A stretch of DNA of 64,000 bases from Artemia franciscana (taxonomy: Eukaryota; Arthropoda; Branchiopoda; Anostraca; Artemiidae). Within the stretch, counting starts at the first letter, position 1, and each line of letters begins with the position of its first letter. This document shows positions 1-13,800 of the stretch, piece after piece. The position numbers and the translations under genes are program-made. The DNA is taken from NCBI RefSeq assembly GCF_032884065.1, contig NC_088868.1:6963129-7027128 (forward strand). The letters are read 5' to 3'. Under the pieces are notes generated by a model. The model did not search any database. It saw only the letters and a program-made list of their open reading frames with translations, and was not told the DNA's origin.

Positions 1-85
1 TGATTTTTCTCCTTTTATGTCATTATGTCCTGAGCACATGAGAATGTGTCCTTTTGACACAAAATGTGTCCAGTTGGCAACCCTG
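1..85. mobile_element. hAT-like MITE terminus (CAGGGTTGCCAACT family), partial
   Basis: The stretch ends GTTGGCAACCCTG at 85 and carries the family's recurring 'atgtgtcc' words. The same end closes copies at about 15031 and opens the one at 17624. The rest lies left of the window. Confidence 0.55.
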
Positions 86-271
86 CTCAGAACTAACTTC
101 GGGGGCTCAGTGGCTGCGAACGATTTTACCTGCAAAGAGGAAGGATGAATTCCACCTCCATAGGAATTTTTCCGAAAAGTATCCTGAAGAAGGAATTAAA
201 AGTAAAGGTAAGGGTATATACCTGCTATAATTTTTTGTCCATTTGTCCTTAAAACCGTTTTCCTGTTTTAG

Positions 272-370
272 AATGGATCTTTTGAAGGTTGTATTGGGAG
301 TAAATGACATAAAATCATCGTCTGTACCAGTTTTCGACGTTGAAAGAGCAATAACTGCTGACTACGATTT
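272..370 (+). CDS. Serine protease exon (strand before catalytic Asp)
   Basis: The acceptor ttttag ends at 271 and donor gtaagt starts at 371. The exon is 99 bp: one base completing a codon, 32 codons, then TT (phase 2). It encodes [13 protein letters not shown] followed by [16 protein letters not shown], the S1 segment between the catalytic His loop and the Asp102 loop. The preceding His57 exon is not recognisable in 1-271. Confidence 0.88.
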
Positions 371-1743
371 GTAAGTTTGATTTTTTTTTCTCATTATTTG
401 TACATTTTAGATACTTTATTTTTGTACATATTTTGATGTTGACAGAGAAGCAGCCATGATTATGATTTGTAAGTATAAGGTATTCTCTTGATTTTTTAGT
501 TTTATTTGTTATATTTCGACCTTGAGAGAAAAATAGTTGGGGACAATGGTTTTTAAGTTTATATTTTTCCGCGTATCTGTATTGTGTTTTTGAAGTTTTT
601 TTTTCTGTTTTTGAAGAAGTTCCATCTAATTATATTTTGTAAATACATGTCATTAAATTAAGGTATCTAAGAAAGGATTAAAGGTTAAATAATAAAATTC
701 ATAGTTACTTAAGAAGAAAAGGGGATCTATATATATAAAAATAAGTTGTTTGTTTGTGTGTCTGTCTGTCAGTCCGCATATGACGTCTGAATTATTTCAT
801 CATATACCAATTCAAAAACGAATGTATTCAAGCCGAAGTAGCTGAGTTGGTAAAGCGTTATGTTCCAGGTTCTAGGTCCGAGAGGTTCCAGGTTCAAACC
901 TTGGCTTTAGCATTAATACAAAGGAAGAAAAAAAACTAAAAAAGGTAAAAACTACAAAAAAACTAAAAAGAAAATACTAAAAAAACTAATAAAGCTAAAA
1001 AACTAAAAAAAACTTTAAAAAAGGTAAAAAACTAAAAAAGAAAAAACTAAAAAAAGGTAAAAGCTACAAAAAAACTAAAAAGAAAAAAAAAACTAAAAAC
1101 TAATAAAAAACTAAAAAACTAAAAAAAAAATAAAAACTGAAAAAGAAAAAAAACTAAAAAAAGGAAAAAAACTGAAAAATAAAGGAGAAAAAGAAAACTA
1201 AAAACGGGGACACAGGGAATATAAATGATGACCGGGACACTCAAAAAGAAATTACAGACTGGGACACTGGGACACAAATAACGACCGGGACATATAAATG
1301 ACGACCGGGACACTCAAAGATAAATTACAGACCGGGACACCGGGACACAAATGACGACCGGGACACAGGGAATATAAATGACGACCGGGACGCTCAAAGA
1401 GAAATTACAGACTGGGACACTGGGACACATATGACGACCAGAATACTGGCAATATAAATGACGACCGGGACACACGGACACAACTACAACGGGGACGCCG
1501 GGGGCACAGGGGGATATATAAATGACGACGGGGACACAGGGAATGTTTGATTAGCAATCACCATCAACAAAGCTCAGGGGTAATCATTAGAATAATGAGG
1601 TATAGATCTGAATACGGATTGTTTTTCCCATGGACAATTTTATGTTGCATGTTTAAGAGTCGGTAAACCTGACAATCTATTTATATGCACAGACAATGGG
1701 ACATCGAAGAATGTTGTATATTTTCAAATTTTACGTAGTTAAA

Positions 1744-1836
<93 letters not shown>

Positions 1837-4800
1837 ATATTCACAGGTGGGACAGAGGGACACAACTACAATGGCGCGTAACTAATATGGCGCGTAACGA
1901 CTTATTTTTCAGGAAAACTGTGGATAGGGATTAGGCACAGGGCTTAGCAGCCAGAAGCTACACTTTTCATGGAAAGTGACATTGACTTGACTTTGACTTA
2001 ACACTGTTGCTCATCAAGGTTGTCAGTGTGGAGGGAACTGGTTGACAGTGCCGTCAGTCTCCTCCAAGTAGCCCAGTCCAGGGCTAAGGAGGGGGCTCAT
2101 TCTGGTTGATATTGCAGCTGAGCAGGCAAAGTGACACTAGTGAAAAAAATTAGTGACAAAGTGAAAGTCACATTAACCTGCTTAAAGTCCATAGAGAAAG
2201 ACCCGCCTGGCTGGCTTGGAAATTCAGAAATAATTTGCTTTAGAAAACTTTTAGAAGCTTTCTTTCAGGCTTAGCAGCCAGAGGCCGCTCAGTGTTCATA
2301 AAACGTCATAAGCCTACTTAACATGCACAAAATTCTTAAAATCAACCAAGACCATATCTCGGAAACAGTGTTACTAAATGTATAGGATTCATATCCAGAC
2401 TTATCTAGACTTATTAGTCTATGATTACCTAGACTCTTTTACCTATTACCTATTTACCTTTTTACTATATTACCAATAACCTGATTATTATTATTTAGAT
2501 TTAGTATTCATACCTAGACTTGAAGTCCATCATTACGTATCATGGAAAACCTGATCTAACTTTGGGCAATGTTTTTTTTTGTAAACTATAACAATTTAGG
2601 GGCTTTATCCCTAGACACCTCCCTCTATAAAATTATGTCATATGGAGCCATCACAAATGTAGTGTGGTGCAAATACAGAACCGTTCCTAGCGTCGGGGGT
2701 GCCCGGAGCAAAATTATTTACAGTGCCTCCCTCCCTACTTAAATATAAGCAAAATAAAGCCAAAGTGAAAAATTGGATCAAAGTGAACAGTTCACCAGCC
2801 GCGGCGTCCCCCAAGGTAAGATACCCGGCGCAAATGCCCCAACTGCCTCTAAGTACCGTCGTTAGAGAGAGGGAAAGAGATAATTTATTAGCAAAAAACA
2901 TATACAATAATTATCGCCATCCAATGAAAGACTCTGACTGGAAGTGCCAAAACGTACCGAAAAGTCTTGCCAATAAGAAAACAGAAAAGGCTTTTTTGAT
3001 AACTCCACATTTTATTGTTTAAAAATCTAACGCCAATTAACGCTTAATGCTGATACAAACGGTATTTTTCCGTAAGCTTTACCAGTTAGAGCGTGAACCC
3101 CACAAACTGCATCGTGCTCCAAGTTTCTAATCACGTGAAAAATCATTGCAGATACAGTGTAACGCAGAAATACAACAAATAGAGTGTTATGGTTGACACA
3201 TTGCATGCCAGTAAGGACATTAGATAATAAAAATAATATACTGAAAAATCACCGAAAACACCTAAAAATTTGCCTTAAGAAAAGAACAAATTATTATAAG
3301 AAATACAATTTTTATACTCATTTAAATTGAGAGTCTCAGATGTCTTCTGCTTTTAGTCAATTTTGCTGACTTTTTGAAAGTAAGCTCTTTTTCCCACTCC
3401 GCATGATATTTAACTTCAGCATATTGAAATATATTTGTAAGGGAAGCCCAAGTGAATCCATAGAAGGAAGGTGAAGAGATTCTGCAAAGGTTAAGGATGG
3501 GGGTCATTCACAAGTGTTGAGCTCCTCACCTGCCAATTATAGCAAATGAAGTGGAGGAAGGTGACAAAAGCCTGCAAAGTGGGCAATTTTGTTAGCAAAG
3601 GTGTGTGCAAAAAATATGTTTTTATATTTATCACATTTTTCAATTATCTTCTTTTTCAATTGCTTGAAATTATCAATTATCAATTATAAATTGAAAATAT
3701 TAATTTTTTTTCAATTTATCAAATGAATTTATATGTCTATTTATCACCCTCCATTTCCAATTGTTTGAAATTATCAATTATCAATTATAAATTGAAAATA
3801 TTATTTTTTTTAATGTGTCAAATGAATTTATATGTTTGATTATTATCTCTTCTTTTTCAATTGTTTGTCAATCTGGTTTATAACATCTTTCCAGTTTGTA
3901 CTAACGAATAAGGAGCGACTTGCCAAATAGTGATCGAAACTATAAAAAGTGGACTTCTGATAACAATAGATGCATCAAAAAAATAGGCTTTTTATTCTGA
4001 TTCAATATATACCACCACCACCACCAACAACAACTCACTGCAGCACCAAGCCGCCTGAGGCCAACACAGCTACGCACGCTCCTCCTCCAACCTAATCTAT
4101 TTAAAGCCTCCCTCTTTACACCCTCCCAGGAAGTTCCCATTTCCTTTAAATCCTTATTTATGACATCCTCCCAACCCAGACAAGGACGACCTGCTTTCCG
4201 TGTAGCCCCAGACGGTTGGCCAAAAAGGACAATCTTCGGTAATCTGTCATCCTTCATCCGTAGAACGTGGCCTAGCCATCTCAACCTTTCTTTCATTATA
4301 GCCCCAGAAAGCGGGATTGAACCACACTTTTCGTACAACCTACTGTTTGAAATACGGTCAGTCAGCCGGGTACCCAGAACAATCCGTAGGCAATTTCTCT
4401 GGAAAACATCTAGTAAATTTTCATCTGCTTTTCGGAGTGTCCATGCTTCAGAGCCATATTTGACCACTGTCATCACTGTAGCTTCCAATATTCTAATCTT
4501 GGTTTGTAGGCTTATCTTTCTATTCTTCCAAACTTTTTTTAACTGTGAAAAAACACCCTGAGCTTTAGCTATTCTACTTTTAACATCTTCACTGCTCCCA
4601 CCATCTTTACTAATAATACTACCAAGGTAACTGAAGCTCCCAACCTGATCAATCTTTTCGTTACCTAAGGTCACCTGTTCATCTTCATTTATTCCTAACC
4701 TTAGTGACTTAGTCTTCTTAACATTAATTTTCAAGCCTATTTTAGCACCCTGAACTCGTAAAACCTCTAAAAATTCATTCATTTTGCTCACACTTTCATC

Positions 4801-7800
4801 TAATATGCTTAAATCATCAGCATAATCTAAGTCCAGGAGCGTTCTTCCTCCCCATTTGATTCCATGGTCTCCAATTGCCTTTCCTGTGCTCCTTAAGACG
4901 AAGTCCATCAAAATGATCCATATAAAGGGGGATAGAACACAACCCTGCTTAACTCCTGATTTAATACAAAACCAGTTGCTAACCTCATTTCCTACCTTAA
5001 CCGCAGCAGTATTATTCTCGTACATAGCGCAAATCACTTTAATGTATTTTTCTGGTATACCATATAACGATAAGACCTTTGTTAACGCTGTTCTATCAAC
5101 AGAATCGAAAGCTTGCTCATAATCGATAAAACTAAGGACCAAAGGTGTTTGACAACGAAGGGACTTCTCAATTATTAACCTAAGAGTGAAAACATGGTCG
5201 ACACATCCTCTACCTTTTCTAAAACCGCATTGTTCTTCCCTTAAAACTTTGTCTACAGCATGTCTCAGTCTAAAAAGTATCATATTACTCAGTAATTTGC
5301 TACCTACAGAGACCAGACTAATGCCTCGATAATTCCGACATTCACTCTTGTCACCTTTCTTATACAGTGGTTTAATTAAGGTTTTCCTAAAATCATTGGG
5401 TACTTCCCCTTTTTCAAAAATCATGTTCATAATCTTCAGTAGCTTATTCCTAACCTCAGAGCCACCATATTTAAGGAACTCATTAAGGAATCTTAAGAAA
5501 AATAGCACCATCGGATTCAGAATATCAGAAAACCCCTACTTTAGAGGTTTACACGTGACCAAAACGATTGAAGGGTAACTAGCCCCCCTCTCACACCTTT
5601 TTGTACCAATTCATCTAACCAAAATTTTAGCCATAGCCATTGCCAGTTCAGGTTAATTAAAAGAAACAATAACTATGCCTCTGAGGATGGTATGCCCCCC
5701 CCCCCCAGCCTCAAGGAAAAGTGCTGCAAAGACGAAATTTACCATTATTGACTTACAGTATTTTTTATTAGGATAGATAAACACATTTTTTTTGGGGTAG
5801 AGTTTTCTGTAAAGGGATTCTGCTCTGGGAGAATAGTTCATGAGGAGGGATGTACACAAGGGTGAACTTTCTAGAGAAAACTTCATACGGGGGAAATTTG
5901 CCCAACTTACTATACGGAATTGTTTTTATTTGTCTTATTTTCGCTTTGGTGACTCAATGTCACATGTGGAGATGTTCTGGGGGAAACTTTCAGTAGAATA
6001 AGAATTCTCTAAGGCATTTTTACGTAGGGGGGATTTCTCAAGGGAAAATTCTCCATGGGAAAATATCACCAAGAGAAATTCTCAGTGGGGAAATTTTCTG
6101 CAGGAGAAACTTCCCATTTTTTCACTCAAGGGGACTCCTCCATGACCTTGAAAAGGCTCAGAAATTACATAAAAACGAAATTTCCTTAAAACGAAAGTAT
6201 GTTAAGGAGTATTTTTATGGCGAAATCGTAAGCAACAAATTTTCCGGGGGGAAGTCGTAGCGAAGATGAAATTGTCCAGGAGTAATTTCCCGGCCGAAGA
6301 ATTTTACGTATAAGGAAATTTCTATGGATCAATTCTTCGTGGGGGATTTTTCACAGGGGAGATTCCCTGGGATTATTTAAGAAGCAATCAAAAATTAAAT
6401 AAAAAAAACTTTTTTTTCTAGCATCATTAAAACAAAACGAACAGAATTTTTTCCGTATATAAGGGGGGCTGTCCCCTTTTCAATACCCTGTTCTTTGCGC
6501 TAAAGTGTGACCTTTTGTCTCAATTGTTTAAGAAGGATTCCTGAAACACAAGGGCCGTTTAATTGTAATCAGAACCTTTTTTAAAGTCCTTCAAAAAATT
6601 TAGCGTAAAGAGAGGGGTTTTGAGAAGGAGGCAGCCCCCTCATACATGGCATAATTTCTTACATTCAGCCAAAAACATTTTTTTCAAAATACATATAAGG
6701 AAGGCCTGAGTAAAATTTGGACACATGCGAGGGCCAAAGTGAGGACCCTGAGCTTCCGATTGTACCAAGCGAAGCAAGCTGAAGGGAAGTAAAAAAAAAT
6801 TCACGATTTTTCGGTCCTGAAGGACGAAGGACCAAGTACCGCCAGATCGAAACCAGTGCTAATTGTAAAGACTAATGACTTGAACCCTACTTCTAATCAA
6901 AGCGAATACCCACGCATAAGGGCCAAAGGCTAAAGTCCTACCCCAGTGAAGGAAGGGTGATTTGCAAGACCCTGAGGCCCAAGCTCCCAAATGTAAGGAG
7001 CAACGAATCAGAAAGTGGTGACAAAGGTCCCATGAATCACGCTTTTTGCTAGCCAAAAGGCCTACGAAGTGAGTCTTTTTGGTTAATACTTTTCAGAGAA
7101 AGGTATAAAGTCACATGGACATTACGTAGAAAAGTAGTTTAGCAAAGTAGACTAAATCAATTAATTAATACTAACAACGAGTTTAATTTATGTCTCAATC
7201 ATTTTTTTTTCAAAAATTACAGAGGAACGCCCAACAATTGTGGTCCACTATAATTTGTGAAACATTTTGTAGGGAAATTAGAACTGGTACCACTTCTTTG
7301 TCTCTGTTTTTGTCCTATAGGAAATTACCGAGGATTTTTTTTTAAAGTTCAGATAAAATAAATTCATATACTTCAGCTTAAAAAGATGAAATTCTTTGAA
7401 GCATGGAACTTATAAAATAAAAAAAAAATTTTCTCGTATAATAGCTATTTATTTATTTAGACTAATTTACTGGCTCTAATTTTTTTTTTTCTTTAAGGAT
7501 TTAAAATGCCGTTTCAGAAGATTTTCAGAAATTAATATTACATTTTAACTTTTCAACTTTCAGGTTAGACATTTTGATTAGGTTTCCTTGAGAGCGAGAG
7601 GATTGTCATTCCTTAGAGGTAGTCAACGAGATCTGAGTAGGCGTATGCTCTGGTAGGAGATTCACCCAAAGATTGGGTTACGGGTTCAAGAGTTATAACC
7701 GGGTGGTCTCTGCTTCATTCCATACTTTTCCAAGAAGAGAAATGATATTGAAGATAAAATTTATTCTTTCGAAATCGTTTCTCTTTATTAAATAATCAGA

Positions 7801-10800
7801 AGACGACTGGTCTTATCTGCAGCAATTAAGTTAAATATTTTATGGATCCAGTTTGTCCAGGCAAACAGCAAAAAAAAAAAAAAAAAAAAAAAATGCTCGG
7901 CCAAAAACACCAAGTGTTCTCACCCTTAAAGTATCCACCATATTTTTTGGTATTCAAAACTACGACTAGACTGATAAATCCACATAAGTGGTTAAATTAT
8001 ATCTTTACTGTTGGTAAAGACAATAAATTGTCAGAAACTGACAATAAATTATCAAACGCTTTTTTGGTAGTTATTTAGACATTTTTTTTAGATTTTTTTT
8101 TTAATCTTACGTTGCGCAACCACTAAAGGATGTATGCTGAAACAATAAGTAAAATAAAATTTTCTTAGTTAATTTCATTTTTTACTTAATTTTTTAAAAA
8201 TTAGAAATACAAAAATCACCAATAAAAATTCATTATTATGTTATTTTGAAATTATTTTTGAACAAATAAATCAAATTAATTTTCTCTTCTGTCCAGGCTA
8301 GAGTAACAACAGCAAAAAAAAGGCAACAAAAAGCTCAGCCAAAAACACCAAGTGTGTCACGGCCTTAAAGTACCCACCATATTTTTTGGTATTCACAACT
8401 ACGACTAGACTGATAAATCTACATAAACGGTTAAATTATATCTTTACTGTTGGTAAAGACAATAAATTGTCAGAAATTTACAATAAATGATCAAACGCTT
8501 TTGTGGTAGTTATTTAGACATTTTTTCAGATTTTTTTTTTCTAATATTACGTTGTGCAACCACTGAAGGATATATGCTGAAAACAATAGGCTAAGTAAAA
8601 AAAGATTCTTAGTTAATTTCATTTTTTACCTAATTTTATAAAATTATAAATAAAAAATCACCAATAAAACTCATTATTATACTATTTTGAAATAATTTTT
8701 GAACAATAAAATCAAATAACTAATTTTCTCGATTAAGCTCCAAATATTCCGTGTGAAAACTTCAGCTCATTCTCAACTCCAACTTAATCCCTGTGTTCAT
8801 TTCGTCCAAATATGGAGTAAAAATGACTAATGGTGACAATCTACCAAAATCTCACTTCGGATATTTTCCATAAACTCTTTCACATAACCCTTTGATCACA
8901 AAAGAAATCACAATCTCTAAACAATTAATCCATATATTTTCAAACCTATTTGAACAATCATGACAAAGGCCAGACCGCTCTCCGTGGGAACGCATCATTC
9001 CCAGGGTGACACGTGGATAAGGCTAACAAATTATTACTTTCGAAGGAAGACGGGTGTCAGTATAGGGATATATTGGATTTGCCAATTGGGATAGCTGCTC
9101 CAAGCGTGGGAGTTGGGATAAATACGAATAATGTAAGTAAATTAATATATAACGAGGATCAGAGAACAGTGACAGTGAGAAGCGATAGCTTGTAAAAATG
9201 AAGATTAGTAATTTTTAGATTCCAAGGACATAAAAAATAAAATTTTTTGCAATTGGGATAGCTGCTCCAAGCGTGGAAGTTGAAATAAATTCAAATAGTA
9301 TAAGTAAATTAATATATAACGAGGATCAAAGAGTGGTATGAAGCGATGGCCTGTCAAAATGAAAATTAGTAATTTTTAAATTCCAAGGACATAAGAAACA
9401 ACATTTTTTTTGCAATTGGGATAGCTACTCCAAGCGTGGGAGTTGAAATATTTTCAAATAGCGTAAGTAAATTAATATATAAAGAGGATTAAAGAGTGGT
9501 GTGAAGCGATGGCTTGTCAAAACGAAAATTAGTAATTTTTAAATTCCAAGGACATAAAAAAAACATTTTTTGAAATTAGAATAGCTACTCCCAGCGTGGG
9601 AGAAATAAATAAATTCGAATAATGTAAATTCGATACAAAAAACAGCATTTTTTGCAATTGGGATAGCTGCTCTAGGCGTGGAAGTTGAAATATATTTGAA
9701 TAATGTAAGTAAATTAATATATAACGAGGATCAAAGGGTGGTGTGAAGTGATAGCTCGTAAAAATGAAAATTAGTAATTCCGAAATTTCAAGGACATAAA
9801 AAATAACATTTTTTGCAACCTAGATCCAACTTGGGTTAATTATATCTGAAAACCGCGATTTTCTAGGATTTGTCTTTTGAATGTTTCAAAATTATGAGCC
9901 TTTTAGGGCAGTATCTTAATTAAACTACTGTGTAAGAAAGGTGATAAGAGTGAGTGTGGTAATTATTGAGGCATTAGTCTGGTCTCTGCAGGAAGAAAAT
10001 TCCTTAGTAATATGATACTTTTTAGACTGAGAGATGCTATAGATGATGTTTTAAGAGAACAACAGAGTTTTAGAGTTTTGGTTTTAGAAAAGGTAGATGA
10101 TTTGTCGCCCGAATTTTTACTCTTGAATAATTGAAAAGCGCCTGAGTTATCAAACACCTTTGGTTTTCAGTTTTATAGATTATGAGCAAGCGTTTGATTC
10201 TGTTGATAGAAGAGCTCTAGAAAAGGCTTTATCCTTGTATGGTATACCATACAAATACATTAAAAAGATTAGTGCTATGTATGAAAATAACACTGCTGTG
10301 GTTAAGGTAGAAAATTAGGTTAACAGCTGGTTTCGTGTTAAATCAGGAGTTAAGCGGAGTTGTATTCTATCCCCCTTGATATGCATCATTTGATAGATTC
10401 TGTCTTAAGAAGCACAGGAAAGGTAACGGGAGACCATAGAATCAAACAAGGAGGGAAAACTCCCCTGGACCTAGATTATGCTGGTGATTTAAGCATCCTA
10501 GATGAAAGTTTGAGCAAAATGAATGAGCTTTAGAGGTTTTGCGAGTTCAGGGTGCCATAATTGGTTTGAAAAATTAATGTTAAGAAAACTAATTCGCTAA
10601 GGCTAGAAATTAATGAAGATGAAAAGGTGACGTTTGGTAACGAAATGATTGATCAGGTGGACGTCTTCACATACCTTGGTAGTATTATTAGTAAAGACGG
10701 CAGGAGCAGTGAAGATGTTAAAAATAGGAATAGCTATAGCCAGCTTTTTGCCAATCAGAGTACTTCTTGCGTTTGTCGTTAGGTACAATCCAGAAGTCAA

Positions 10801-13800
10801 ATGGCGTTCCAGAACGCCAGATATCAATTACTTTTGACTCTTAAAAAGAGCACTAGAACTTCCAATTTACAATCGAATGATCACCTTTCGAAGTTTCTAC
10901 GACGAATCCTTCTATACAAAGTGCTTTGGTAAGGAATAGCCATGGCTCAGGGTGTTTTTCACAGTAAAAAAGAAGTTTGGAAGAATAGGAAGATAAGTCT
11001 GCAAACCAAGATTAGAATATTATAAGCTACATTTACTAATGAATAAACAAATACATATCTAGGATCACCATAAAATGCTGATTCTTTGATTAAATAGATT
11101 AGGACTTATATTTTCCTTATTAAGGGTCAAAATCTATTGGCAGGCAGCCAACAATGGGGAAGCATACATTTTTCCATGGTTTTTCCCTATTCTACTCTTT
11201 TTCCTTTGGTTTCCTTACAGTTACTTCATAGTCCCAGACTCGCTGCCCCCCCTGGTCGGCGCCCATGATGGGGTAGGAAATAACATCTAACATCTCATCA
11301 TTTGGAGATATATATATTTGGACTAAGTTTGCTCTTTTAGATCGGTGGACAAAAGCTCCCCTTTTAATATAGGAATAGTTGGAGAATAATATAAATTGTT
11401 ATATTGACGTTGTTACCTGCAAAGATTGGAGAGGGGTGGAGAACACCCTCTAGGGACATGATTTACAGAAGAAACCTCTTTGAAAACGTGAAAATTATCT
11501 CTCAATTAATTTATTAAAACCCCTCCTGGAAGTATTTTAAGTGTTTCTCATTTTCATAGATGATTGTATTAGATCACTTCCGAAGTATCAAACAGTTCGT
11601 GGTAACGAACTGTAGTAAGGATGGACCCGGCTCAATAATAACCAAAACTCTAAAAAACGGAATTTTGTTAGCAATAGCTACATCAAAAGAATCACATTTT
11701 AATGCTGATTTTAAATATTTAAGTTTAATAACTTATGTTTTAGTCTTACCCATCAAAAGTTACGACCCTGAGAAAATTTGCCTTATTTTAGAAAATAGGG
11801 GGAAACACCCCCTAAAGTCATAGAATCTTAACGAAAATCACACCATCAGATTCAGCGTATCAGAGAACCATACTGTAGAAGTTTCAAGCACCTATCTACA
11901 AAAATGTGAAATTTGTATTTTTTGCCAGAAGGCAGATCACGGATGCGTGTTTATTTGGTTGTTTGTTTTTTTGTTTTGTTTTTTTTCAGGGGCGATTGTA
12001 TCGACCCAGTGGTCTTAGAATGTTGCAAGAGGGCTCATTCTAACGGAAATAAAATGTTCTAGTGCCCTTTTTAAGTTACCATAAAAATTGGAGGGCACCT
12101 AGGCCCCTCCCACGCTAATTATTTTCCCAAAGTCATCGGCTCAAAATTCTGAGATAGCCATTTTATTTAGCATAGTCGAAAAACCTTATAACTATGTCTT
12201 TGAGGACGACTTACTCCCCCACAGTCCCCGTGGGAGGGGCTACAAGTTACAAACCTTGACCTGTGCTTACATATAGTAATGGTTATTGGGAAGTGTACAG
12301 ACGTTTTCGGAGGATTTTTTTGGTGGGCGGAGTTGTTGAGAAGAGGGGGATGTGTTGGGGGAACTTTCCATGGAGTAATTTGTCATGGGGGAAGAGAATT
12401 TCCATGAAGGGAGCGCAGAATTTTCTAGCATTATTTAAAAAAAAAAATAAAAAAAATAAATATGAAAAAGTTTTTTCATCTGAAAGTCAGGAGCAGCATT
12501 AAAACGAACAAAAATTACTACACATATAAGGGGATTCGTCCCCTCCTCAATCCTCACTCTTTAAGCTAAAGTATTTTTAGTAATTTCAACTATTTATTCT
12601 ACAGTCTTTGTGATTCAGGGGTCATTCTTAAGGAATTAGGACAAAACTTAAGCTTTGTTGTAAAGGGCGAGGTACTGCTGAGGGGGTAAACCCCCTCATA
12701 CGTAATAAAACATACCAATACAAAAGTTCGTTACGTAAGCTAATTCGTACGTTACGTATATCTTTTACTAATAAAAACGTTTGTAAAAAATTAAATGTTC
12801 TAGTTGCCTTTTTAAGTAACCAAAAAACTGGGGGACGGGAGACTAGGCCTCCTTCACCGCTCATTTTTCCCAAAATCATTCGATCAAAACTATGAGAAAG
12901 CCATTTAACTAAAAAACTAAATATGCAAATTTCGTTTTAATAATTCATCTGCGCAGAGCCAAAATCAAAACATACATTAATTCAAAAACGCAAGCCCCGC
13001 CCATCTGTCGTTTAAATAACACTAGCTCATAAAGAGAACAGCTATCATGAATCACCTGATAATAAAGGACAATTGTATTAATGACAGGTGAAATATTGTT
13101 GAACAGAACTGTTCCCATTTTCGGGCAGTGTTGCCACTGGTTCCTTATTTGTTTCCGCGGAAAAAACATCTTGGAGAACTTTGGTGAAATGTTATGTTGC
13201 TGAAAGAAAGGATTCTAGGGGTTAGGAGCAGAGTTGCCAACTTTCTACTCCGTGAATTTGTCCCCTGAGCATCCAAAAACATGTTATTTTCAGCAATATT
13301 ATATATTGTCTATAATATGTCCACAACATGTTCATCTTGAAATCTCAAAAACATGTTTTTTTAAGACTTGTGTCATTGACCAAAAGACGCTTTGTAAACC
13401 TTTTTCAAAACGGCCAGTTAACATTAAATATAATGAAAACGAAAAAAAATTAATTTAGTTCACCCATACAGAATGAAATAGTGTGAAAGCACTGAATTCA
13501 TAAAAACATGTAAACAGTAAAAAAAAATACTTGTGGGAGCTTAAGGTTCATCTTCCAACGACGATTCCTTATTGACAGGTATGGTCGGCATGAGGATCAG
13601 CATTTTCCCTTCTTTGGTAGCTTTTTGCCAATAAGAGTACTTCTTGCGCATGTCATAAGGTACAATCCAGAAGTCAAATGACGTTCCAGAACGCCAGATA
13701 TTAATTACTTTTTACTCTTAAAAAGAGCACTAGAACTTCCAATTTACAATCGAATGATCTGCTTTCGAAGTTTCTACGATGAATGCTTCTATACTAAGTG

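Larger units (their letters stand above)
726..1905 (+). mobile_element. Helitron relic
   Basis: It starts TCTATATATATAAAAATAAG right after an A (A|TC, the Helitron insertion pattern) and includes a degenerate PIF1-like helicase C-terminus (1551-1721). Near 1871-1900 it has two ATGGCGCGTAAC blocks that I associate with arthropod Helitron 3' regions. No clean CTRR end is seen, so it is 3'-truncated. Internal filler: a tRNA-like block, A-rich DNA, a GGGACAC minisatellite and (TA)n. Confidence 0.65.

Noticed and set aside
64-207. Upstream protease exon with catalytic His
   Set aside because: No frame yields the TAAHC pattern, and the left part is a MITE end; the donor-like gtaagg at 206 alone is not enough.
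832-911. Functional tRNA gene
   Set aside because: Stem mismatch, disturbed anticodon region and an A-rich tail inside a Helitron relic; treated as tRNA-like repeat.
1681-1881. Open frames of alternating Tyr-Ile on both strands
   Set aside because: They translate a (TA)n microsatellite.
2638-3022. Overlapping frames of about 90-107 codons on both strands
   Set aside because: No motif; they fall in a repeat-like block with rough inverted arms.
4160-4561. + strand 133-codon frame
   Set aside because: Shadow frame opposite the LINE reverse transcriptase.
3940-5511. 523-codon frame as a host gene
   Set aside because: It is reverse transcriptase with YADD; the Trp run is the LINE's simple-repeat tail, and the N-terminus is a truncation junction.
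12263-12502. 79-codon + frame and its mirror at 19205-19471
   Set aside because: Both lie in family A copies and are not conserved as frames between copies.
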